This document shows, piece by piece, positions 1-5,124 of a stretch of 7,238 nucleotides of DNA. The notes under the pieces were generated by a model that saw only the letters and a program-made list of their open reading frames with translations, did not search any database and was not told the DNA's origin. Location: NCBI GenBank assembly GCA_903930745.1, contig CAIYZX010000075.1, positions 1 to 7,238 of the forward strand. The letters are read 5' to 3'. The stretch comes from an uncultured Chloroflexota bacterium. GTDB taxonomy: Bacteria > Chloroflexota > Limnocylindria > Limnocylindrales > CSP1-4. Position 1 is the first letter of the stretch; each line of letters starts with the position of its first letter. A program made the translations under genes and the position numbers.

Positions 1-206
1 AAGACCTTGGGATCAAGGAACTTCTGCTGGAACTCCGGCCAGCCGGTGGCGTTGACCACCACCAGCGCGATGAGGCTGAAGACCACCACCGTGCTGAGGA
101 GGGCGATCGCGATGGAGCGACCGCCCCCGTCGGCGAGCAGCGGGGAGCCGCCCCGGAGCGGGGCCGAGGGCGCGGACGCCCCCGAACCCGCGGGGATCCC
201 CGACAC
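1..206 (-). CDS. Amino-acid ABC transporter permease, N-terminal part (runs off the left edge)
   Basis: Only the first 68 codons are present. The protein would be the membrane channel subunit of a polar amino-acid importer (HisM/GltK type), passing substrate delivered by the lipoprotein encoded just upstream. Seen: a GTG start at 206-204, a Pro/Ala/Gly/Ser-rich cytoplasmic leader (residues 1-30), then one hydrophobic helix at about 31-51 (RSIAIALLSTVVVF...), followed by NATGWPEFQQ and FLDP. A first helix followed by a GWP...F-DP stretch is what I recall from actinobacterial and Chloroflexota amino-acid permeases of this family. The start lies 23 bases after the stop of the binding-protein gene, so one operon is likely. 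The ribosome site is weak, and coupling to upstream translation is plausible. The frame is closed by TAG at 224-222, which limits alternative starts. The conserved EAA loop is outside the window, so the family call rests on the N-terminus and context. Confidence 0.72.
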   Translation of the reverse strand, partial: MSGIPAGSGASAPSAPLRGGSPLLADGGGRSIAIALLSTVVVFSLIALVVVNATGWPEFQQKFLDPKV

Positions 207-229
207 GGTGGCGGGCTGGTGCTACGGGA

Positions 230-1198
230 TCAGGGCTGGAAGACGGGCGCGTTCGCCTTGTCCGCGAGCCAGGTCTGGGTGATGGAGTCCAGCGTGCCGT
301 CCGCCTTGAGCGAGGCGAGCGCCTTGTTGACGCACGCGGTGAGCGGGCTGCCCTGCTGGAGGACCATGCTGAAGTGCTCGGCGTCCGCACCCTCCGGCGC
401 GGCGAACTGGCCCACGATGGCGCCCTTGTCGTACTGGACGGCCGTGATGAAGAACGCCGTGGGCAGGTCCACCACGATGCCGTCCACCTGGCCCGCGGTG
501 AGCGCGGCGATCGCGGCGTCGTTGGAGTCGTACGCGGACGCCTCGGTCGTGGGCGCGATGGCGTCCGCGATGAAGGCGTAGCTGGTGGTGGCGGCCATGG
601 CGCCCAGCTTGAAGTCCTTGAGCGCGGCGATGCTCGTGACCTTGGCCAGCGCGGAGTCCTTCGGGGCGACCAGCGCCTGGTTGACCGTGTAGTAGCCGTC
701 CGTCATGTCAACGGCGGCGGCGCGCTCGGCGGTCCAGGAGACCTGGTTGATGTCGAAGTCGAACGCCTTCTCGCCCGGAGCGTAGGAGGCGTCGAACCCG
801 GTGTAGAGCCAGGTGACCTTGGCGGCGTCGAAGCCCAGCTGCTTGGCGACGGCGTAGGCCACCGCGCTCTCGAAGCCGCGGCCGTTGGTGGGATCGCCGA
901 GATCCCAGCCCGTGGCGGCCGTCTCGCCGTCTGCCGGGAAGTCGAAGTACGGCGGGTAGGCCGGGTTGTCCGTGCCGATGGTGAGCGTGCCGGCCGTCTT
1001 GGTGGCCAGGTTCTCCGGGGCGCAGGCGTCCGGCGTGGGCGCCTCCGTGGGGGCGGCCGTGGGGGCCTCGGTGGGGGCGGGCGTCACCGGGGCGGCGGTG
1101 GGGGCCTCCGTGGGGGCCGGGGTGGCGGCGGACCCGCCGCAGGCGGCGAGGACGGCGGCGGTCAGGGCGAGGGCCGCAAGGCCCTTGGCGGTGCGCAT
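230..1198 (-). CDS. Amino-acid ABC transporter substrate-binding lipoprotein (SBP family 3)
   Basis: Predicted extracytoplasmic binding protein, 322 residues, that captures a polar amino acid or similar small solute and hands it to the permease encoded next. Residues 1-20 form a lipoprotein signal with lipobox LAAC and lipidated Cys20. Residues 21-56 are a low-complexity tether built from PTEAPTAAP-like units. The SBP_bac_3/PBPb fold runs from about 65 to the end: LTIGTDNPAYPPYF opens lobe 1, DFDINQVSWTAERA the mid region, and ASLKADGTLDSITQTWL is the typical C-terminal helix. Cys59 and Cys289 could bridge the two ends (inference). The frame stays open to ATG 1402, but I chose ATG 1198 because it gives an exact lipoprotein signal and has AGGAGAG at 1215-1209, ten bases away. 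The upstream extension is low-complexity and unlike a protein N-terminus. The gene is divergent from the WYL regulator, which may control it. Substrate cannot be read from sequence. Confidence 0.93.
   Translation of the reverse strand: MRTAKGLAALALTAAVLAACGGSAATPAPTEAPTAAPVTPAPTEAPTAAPTEAPTPDACAPENLATKTAGTLTIGTDNPAYPPYFDFPADGETAATGWDLGDPTNGRGFESAVAYAVAKQLGFDAAKVTWLYTGFDASYAPGEKAFDFDINQVSWTAERAAAVDMTDGYYTVNQALVAPKDSALAKVTSIAALKDFKLGAMAATTSYAFIADAIAPTTEASAYDSNDAAIAALTAGQVDGIVVDLPTAFFITAVQYDKGAIVGQFAAPEGADAEHFSMVLQQGSPLTACVNKALASLKADGTLDSITQTWLADKANAPVFQP
1031..1120 (-). repeat. Degenerate repeats encoding the PTEAP linker of the lipoprotein
   Basis: On the plus strand this stretch is a run of GTGGGGGC-based 9-15-base units that encode PAPTEAPTAAP-type repeats at residues 27-56 of the binding protein. 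It is a flexible tether between the lipid anchor and the binding domain. Such repeats can change copy number by slippage, so linker length may vary between strains. Confidence 0.7.
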
Positions 1199-1408
1199 GG
1201 GGTTCGTTCTCTCCTGGGAGGTGATGCGCCCGTGAGTGTACCGGCGTGCGCGCGAGCCCGAAACCGCCCCACTCTGCCGCGAAGCCGGCCCGGAAACGCC
1301 GAAGCGACGCCGGGAGGAGGGCGGCGCCGCTTCGTTCGATCTGCCAGGCCGGCGGGAGGAGGGAGCCACCGGCTTGGGGTCCTGATCCGTGTTGGGCTGC
1401 ATCGCTGC

Positions 1409-1435
1409 AGTGAGGTCACTATGAACACCGCGGTG
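1409..1435. promoter_or_regulatory. Pair of short palindromes, candidate operator
   Basis: AGTGAGGTCACT (1409-1420) has 5-base perfect arms around a 2-base centre. CACCGCGGTG (1426-1435) is a perfect 10-base palindrome. They lie 5 bases apart, 211-237 bases upstream of the lipoprotein start. Short palindromes arise by chance in GC-rich DNA. Their pairing in a long divergent gap is the reason to list them as possible binding sites for the neighbouring WYL regulator. Confidence 0.25.
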
Positions 1436-1517
1436 CTTCCTGGCGATCCCCCACTGGTCCCATGACCCGGGCCGCGTTCAGGCAGGCCCGTCGGGGGGAG
1501 TACCCGCCACCACGGCC

Positions 1518-1531
1518 GGGGGATGACCCCC
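1518..1531 (+). other. GGGGG-ATGA-CCCCC hairpin
   Basis: A 5-bp all-GC stem with a 4-base loop. The loop contains the ATG at 1523 that would be the farthest upstream in-frame start of the WYL regulator. A start codon held in such a loop, without a ribosome site, is unattractive, which supports the downstream TTG start. No T-run follows, so it does not look like an intrinsic terminator. Confidence 0.35.
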
Positions 1532-1684
1532 TCCCGGGGAGCGGACGTGCAGCCTGTCGGTCGCCGCATCGGGGAACTCCCTGAGATCTGCCGGCTCCGC
1601 GACATGGCTACGCGTTGGACCTACCAAGAACCGCTCGTTTCGAGGATACTTGCGCGAACACGTATCACTGTGTCGGGGGGCGAC

Positions 1685-1693
1685 GAGGAGGGA
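1685..1693 (+). promoter_or_regulatory. Strong ribosome binding site deciding the WYL regulator start
   Basis: GAGGAGGGA sits 6 bases before TTG at 1700-1702, the best Shine-Dalgarno match and spacing for any in-frame start of this gene. The rival starts ATG 1523, ATG 1604 and GTG 1670 have no comparable site. Confidence 0.7.
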
Positions 1694-1699
1694 CGTCGA

Positions 1700-2701
1700 T
1701 TGAACGAGGATCTGGCGGGAGACGATCGCGCGAAGCGGGATCGCCTGGCGCGCATCACGAACGTGATCAACATCCTCCAGCAGCACGGCGGTGACGGTGT
1801 CTCCCCAAACGAGATCGCCAAGCGGACCGGTGTCGCCCGCCGCACGGTCTACCGTGACCTGGACGCCATCCAGGATGAGCTTGGGCTCCCGGTCTGGAGC
1901 GAGCGGGGCCGTTGGGGCATGGACGGCACGGCCTTCCTGCCGCCGCTCCGCCTGACGCTCCCGGAGGCGCTGGCGATCTTCACGTCCGCCCGCCTCATGA
2001 CGCGGTTCGCGGACAGCCATGATCCGTCGCTCACCTCCGCGTACACCAAGCTCCTCAACAACCTCCCGGCCAACATGAGCCGCGTGGCTGAGCGGTCGCT
2101 GCGCGAGCTGGTGAGCCGCCCGGTGGACGCCGAGATCAACCGCGTGACCGCGGACCTGGCGAAGGCGTGGGCGGAGCGGCGCACGGTCCAGTTCGTCTAC
2201 ACGCCCGCGGCGTACAACGGCAGCGAGCCGCAGCCGCGCCAGGCGCGCGTTCGCCCGTACCTGCTGGAGCCCTCGCTGCAGACGCACGCGCTCTACCTCA
2301 TCGGCTGGGACGAGGACCGCAACGCGATGCGCACCTTCAAGGTGGACCGGATCAGCGCCGTGTCGCTCCTGCCCACCACGTTCGCGGATCCCGAGGAGGA
2401 CGTGATCCTCCAGCTCCGCCGGGCGTGGGACATCATCACGGACCAGCCCAACATCGATGTCGTCCTTCGCTTCGCGCCCGCCGTGTGCGCCCGGGTCCAG
2501 GAGGCCACGTGGCATCCCACCCAGCGGGTGGAGGAGCTGCCGGACGGGTCGCTGGAGTGGCGCGGAACGGTCTCCGGCCCGCACGAGATCCGCCTCTGGA
2601 TCCTGTCCTGGGGCGCGGACGTGGAAGTCCTGGAGCCGGCGTCGCTGCGCGAGGACGTCGCGGGGATCCTGCGTCGGGCCGCGGAGCAGTACACCGCCTG
2701 A
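1700..2701 (+). CDS. WYL-domain transcriptional regulator (HTH + WYL + WCX)
   Basis: A 333-residue DNA-binding regulator of the PafC/YafY-like WYL family. Such proteins couple an N-terminal winged helix-turn-helix to a WYL ligand or nucleic-acid sensing domain and a WCX dimerisation tail. HTH: residues about 15-70, with recognition region SPNEIAKRTGVARRTVYRDL. WYL domain: about 155-225, with VRPYLLEP, ALYLIGWD and RTFKVDRI. The namesake Trp-Tyr-Leu reads Leu198-Tyr199-Leu200, so the Trp is replaced. WCX: about 240-333 (VVLRFAP...VEVLEPASLREDV). I chose TTG 1700 for its ribosome site; starting at ATG 1523 would add 59 residues with no domain content. The gene diverges from the amino-acid ABC operon and probably regulates that operon or itself, which is inference. 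The neighbouring CAP gene, 103 bases downstream on the same strand, could be co-transcribed. Confidence 0.9.
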   Translation: MNEDLAGDDRAKRDRLARITNVINILQQHGGDGVSPNEIAKRTGVARRTVYRDLDAIQDELGLPVWSERGRWGMDGTAFLPPLRLTLPEALAIFTSARLMTRFADSHDPSLTSAYTKLLNNLPANMSRVAERSLRELVSRPVDAEINRVTADLAKAWAERRTVQFVYTPAAYNGSEPQPRQARVRPYLLEPSLQTHALYLIGWDEDRNAMRTFKVDRISAVSLLPTTFADPEEDVILQLRRAWDIITDQPNIDVVLRFAPAVCARVQEATWHPTQRVEELPDGSLEWRGTVSGPHEIRLWILSWGADVEVLEPASLREDVAGILRRAAEQYTA

Positions 2702-2745
2702 CCGGCGGTTCAACGCCAGCACGGGACGGTCCGCGGCGAGCGGAG

Positions 2746-2766
2746 ATCGGCCGATTCGGTTAGGCT
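2746..2766 (+). promoter_or_regulatory. Palindrome and possible -10 box ahead of the CAP gene
   Basis: ATCGGCCGAT (2746-2755) is a perfect 10-base palindrome. It is followed by TAGGCT (2761-2766), which resembles a -10 hexamer and would place transcription start about 30 bases before the CAP ribosome site. No clear -35 precedes it, so transcription from the WYL gene is an equally good explanation. The gap 2702-2804 holds nothing else I can name. Confidence 0.22.
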
Positions 2767-2793
2767 TCCTGTCGATCCCCGCCGCCCCCGCGC

Positions 2794-2799
2794 AGGAGA
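2794..2799 (+). promoter_or_regulatory. Ribosome binding site placed before a non-standard ATC start
   Basis: AGGAGA ends 5 bases before ATC at 2805-2807. The following codons give a basic n-region and hydrophobic core of a signal peptide, so this site marks where translation should begin even though the codon is not ATG, GTG or TTG. Confidence 0.5.
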
Positions 2800-2804
2800 C
2801 CGTC

Positions 2805-3644
2805 ATCGTTCGAGCACCTCGAACCCAGCTCCGCGCCGCGCTGCTGACGCTCATCACGCTCGGCATGCTCGTCGCCACGCTGGGCCTCCCGGCAACCGCA
2901 ACCGCCGTGAGCGGCCCCGCCGCGTCGCCGTCCACCACGGCCACGGCCAACGACATGGAGCGCCTGGTCCTCGCCACCATGAACCAGGACCGCGCCGGGC
3001 TTGGGCTCGTGCCGTACCGCAGCTGGGGAGCGCTGGGCACGATCGCCCGCGATCGCGCAGAGCGGATGGCCGCCGCCAACACCATGTCCCATGCGGTGGC
3101 GGGCGGCGACCTGGGCCCGGTCTACGAGGCGAAGGGCATCCAGACCTACGGCTGGGGCGACATCATCGGCACCAGCACGTACCCCTGGGGCAGCGAGGCG
3201 ATCCTCAACATCTACGGGCTGTGGAAGAACAGCCGCTTCCACTGGCCGCTGATGACCAGCGCGGACTTCAACTACACGGCCGTGGGCGTCGCCCGCGCGT
3301 CCAACGGCGCCACCTACGTGGCGGTCGTCTTCTCCGAGTCTGACGATCACACGGCACCCATCGCGCGCAACGGCACGCTCTCGAGGAGTGGCACCACCGT
3401 CTCGTTCCGGTGGTCCGGGACGGACCCGCTGCTCCAGACCCACACGGCGGGCCTGCGCTCCTTCGACCTCCAGTACCGTGTGGATGGCGGTGCCTGGCGC
3501 CTGATCCGGGACAACACGACGGCCACGTCCATCTCGCTCGCCAATCGGCTGCCCGGCCACACGTACAGCTTCCGCGTCCAGGCGGCGGACCGGCGGGGTA
3601 CGCTCTCGGCGTGGACGCGCGAGATCAGGATCTCCATCCCATAG
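2805..3644 (+). CDS. Secreted CAP/SCP-like protein with fibronectin III-like C-terminal domain
   Basis: A 279-residue predicted exported protein; bacterial CAP proteins are extracellular and mostly of unknown role. Signal peptide: residues 1-35, basic RAPRTQLR then a hydrophobic core ending near ATATA. CAP domain: about 48-180, starting NDMERLVLATMNQDR, with His96 in MSHA, His146 in SRFHWPL, strand YTAVGVA and YVAVVFSES. The usual GEN(I/L) element appears as Gly118-Asp119-Ile-Ile, so a conserved acidic position is Asp rather than Glu-Asn. An FN3-like domain follows at about 184-279 (YRVDGGAW, GHTYSFRVQAAD). The start is odd: from the WYL stop to ATG 2865 this frame has no ATG, GTG or TTG. ATC 2805 has a correctly spaced AGGAGA and the signal peptide directly after. 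Beginning at ATG 2865 (residue 21) would cut the signal peptide in half. The stop overlaps the next gene by one base. Confidence 0.8.
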   Translation: MVRAPRTQLRAALLTLITLGMLVATLGLPATATAVSGPAASPSTTATANDMERLVLATMNQDRAGLGLVPYRSWGALGTIARDRAERMAAANTMSHAVAGGDLGPVYEAKGIQTYGWGDIIGTSTYPWGSEAILNIYGLWKNSRFHWPLMTSADFNYTAVGVARASNGATYVAVVFSESDDHTAPIARNGTLSRSGTTVSFRWSGTDPLLQTHTAGLRSFDLQYRVDGGAWRLIRDNTTATSISLANRLPGHTYSFRVQAADRRGTLSAWTREIRISIP

Positions 3645-5074
3645 TGGCGCAGCCGGGGGCCACGCAGGCCGGCCGGCGACTGCCGTTCGCGTCCGTCAAC
3701 CTGATCAGCGACCCCATCCACGGGTACGTGGAGCTCACCAAGCGCCTGGCACCCGCGGAGGCGCGCTTGGCCGGGCTCCGTGAAGAGGACGTGGCGGAGG
3801 ACGATCTCCTGGACACCGCCTGGGTCCAGCGGCTGCGCCGGGTCAGCCAGCTCCAGTCCGCCCGCTGGGTCTTCCCCACCGCGGAGCACTCCCGCTTCAC
3901 GCACGGGCTCGGCGTCATGCACGAGGCCGGGCTCTGGGCCCGCTCCCTGTACCCGTCCCTGCGCGCCTCGCTGCCGGCCCTGGCGCCCGGCGAGCCCATC
4001 CCGTCCGAGGGCCTGGTCGTGGAGACGCTGCGCGTGGCGGGCCTCCTCCACGACGTGGGGCACGGCCCGTTCGCCCACTACTTCGACGACCGGTTCCTCG
4101 CCCGATTCCCCGCCCCTGCGGACCCGCGGCGGGCGGGTGCCAAGCGCCTCTCGCACGAGGACCTCTCGCAGCTGATCATCGAGCAGGAGCTGGGGCCGCT
4201 CATCGCCGGCCTGCGGCGCGCGCCCGGCGGCGTGGCGGAGCGGGACGGCTTCGCGGACGGCGAGGCCATCGATCCGCGCTGGGTCAGCTTCCTCATCTCC
4301 AAGCCCGCCCTGGTGGACGCGTCCATGCCGGGCTGGGTCCGTGTCCTGCAGCCGCTGCTGTCCGGCGTCTTCACGGTGGACAACCTGGACTACGTGCGCC
4401 GCGACGCCTACCTCACGGGCGTCTCCATGGGTCCCGTGGATGCGGAGCGCCTGCGCCGCTACTGCTTCATCTCGGAGCGCGGCCTCACGCTGTACGAGTC
4501 CGGCACGGGCGCCCTGGAGATGTTCCTCACGGCGCGGCTCTTCATGTACCGCCACGTCTACCTGCACCGGACGGTCCGGGCGATCGACCTTGACCTCGAC
4601 GCCGTCTTCGTCCCCTCGATCCTCGCGGTCTTCGGCGACGGGTCCCCGGCGGAGCGCCTGGCGGCCTTCGCGGACCTGGACGAGTACGCGCTGCTCCACC
4701 AGGCGGCGCTCTGGGCACGGGGCGAGCGACTCTCCGCGGCACCGTCACCCGGCGACGGGACGGTGACGCCGGAGGTGGCCGATGGCTGGCGTGCCATCCT
4801 GCTCCGGCGCCCGCGGTGGCGCATGGAGCGCGAGGTGCACGTTGACCAGGCCACGCGTGACTGGCCGCCGGAGCTGCGCGCGCAGCTGGGCGAGGCCGAG
4901 GACGGGCGCGTGGTGGTGGACCTCGTGGGCGTGGACGCGCGGCCGGGGGCGGGGAAGCCGGACACGCTGGCGATCGAGCACCGGGACGGGACCGAGGGGC
5001 CAACGCTGGACGAGGCGCTGGCGAGCCTGCCGGCGTGGTCGCTGGTGGGCCGGCGGTACCGCCGGGCAGGTTGA
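3644..5074 (+). CDS. HD-domain phosphohydrolase, SAMHD1/YdhJ-like
   Basis: A 476-residue cytosolic metal-dependent phosphohydrolase of the HD superfamily; the closest described relatives hydrolyse dNTPs or related nucleotides. Seen: the family opening DPIHGY (23-28), VQRLRRVSQL (61-70), AEHSRFTHGLGVMH (80-93), LLHDVGHGPFAH (134-145), LSHEDLS (169-175) and VDNLDYVRRDAYLTG (245-259). By comparison with SAMHD1, His87, His136, Asp137 and Asp246 are the metal ligands, and His171-Glu172 matches the catalytic His233-Glu234 pair. A family-variable C-terminal region follows to 476. GTG 3644 is the only start before the conserved DPIHGY, and it overlaps the CAP stop as TAGTG. With only a weak AGGA thirteen bases upstream, translation is probably coupled. 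The exact nucleotide substrate and any allosteric site cannot be read. Confidence 0.88.
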   Translation: MAQPGATQAGRRLPFASVNLISDPIHGYVELTKRLAPAEARLAGLREEDVAEDDLLDTAWVQRLRRVSQLQSARWVFPTAEHSRFTHGLGVMHEAGLWARSLYPSLRASLPALAPGEPIPSEGLVVETLRVAGLLHDVGHGPFAHYFDDRFLARFPAPADPRRAGAKRLSHEDLSQLIIEQELGPLIAGLRRAPGGVAERDGFADGEAIDPRWVSFLISKPALVDASMPGWVRVLQPLLSGVFTVDNLDYVRRDAYLTGVSMGPVDAERLRRYCFISERGLTLYESGTGALEMFLTARLFMYRHVYLHRTVRAIDLDLDAVFVPSILAVFGDGSPAERLAAFADLDEYALLHQAALWARGERLSAAPSPGDGTVTPEVADGWRAILLRRPRWRMEREVHVDQATRDWPPELRAQLGEAEDGRVVVDLVGVDARPGAGKPDTLAIEHRDGTEGPTLDEALASLPAWSLVGRRYRRAG

Positions 5075-5089
5075 GCGCAGGTTGAGCGC
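5068..5089 (+). repeat. 11-bp tandem duplication over the HD gene stop
   Basis: AGGTTGAGCGC occurs twice in direct succession (5068-5078, 5079-5089). The first copy contains the TGA stop (5072-5074), so a second TGA follows in the other copy but in a shifted frame. Confidence 0.85.
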
Positions 5090-5096
5090 GGGTCCG

Positions 5097-5124
5097 CGTC
5101 AGGGCGCGGGCGTCAGGGCGCGGG
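5097..5124. repeat. 14-bp tandem duplication over the M23 gene stop
   Basis: CGTCAGGGCGCGGG occurs twice in direct succession (5097-5110, 5111-5124). The copy at 5111-5124 contains the M23 stop (TGA read at 5115-5113) and its final TPAP codons; the other copy lies just beyond the gene. The 38-base gap between the convergent genes holds no hairpin-plus-T-run terminator. There is only a weak CGCGG/CCGCG pairing at 5087-5098. Confidence 0.85.

Larger units (their letters stand above)
1199..1699. promoter_or_regulatory. Divergent intergenic control region between ABC importer and WYL regulator
   Basis: About 500 bases separate the two divergent starts, much longer than the other gaps here. I see no convincing gene: the frames open through it on both strands (minus 1402-1199, minus 1605-1162, plus 1523-1699) have low-complexity, Arg/Pro/Gly-rich translations with no domain. 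Contents: the lipoprotein ribosome site (1209-1215), two CGGGAGGAGGG direct repeats (1311-1321, 1353-1363), two palindromes (1409-1420, 1426-1435), a GC hairpin (1518-1531), and an AT-richer stretch at about 1605-1675 with a GATACT box (1645-1650) that could be a -10 for the regulator. No -35 at proper spacing was found for either direction, so the promoters themselves are not located. Confidence 0.5.

Noticed and set aside
1031..1120. CRISPR-like or other noncoding repeat array
   Set aside because: The repeats are short, degenerate, without spacers, and lie in frame, encoding a PTEAP linker after a lipobox.
1199..1402. 68-residue N-terminal extension of the binding protein up to ATG 1402
   Set aside because: It would bury a perfect lipoprotein signal inside the protein. 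It is low-complexity, and ATG 1198 has its own ribosome site.
374..1465. 363-codon open frame on the plus strand
   Set aside because: Extremely Gly/Arg-rich complement of the lipoprotein gene. It has no domain, and the minus-strand frame is clearly the real one.
1478..3085. 535-codon open frame on the minus strand
   Set aside because: It lies antisense to the WYL regulator and the start of the CAP gene. Its translation is Arg/Ala/Gly/Asp-rich with no domain, the usual mirror frame of high-GC coding DNA.
2760..3560. 266-codon open frame on the minus strand
   Set aside because: Mirror frame of the CAP gene, Arg/Gly-rich and without motifs.
3347..4699. 450-codon open frame on the minus strand
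   Set aside because: Antisense to the CAP and HD genes, whose frames carry clear conserved motifs. Composition is biased to Arg/Val/Glu/Gly with no recognisable fold or ribosome site.
5087..5098. CGCGG-GT-CCGCG as a bidirectional terminator between HD and M23 genes
   Set aside because: The stem is very short with a 2-4 base loop and no T-run on either strand.
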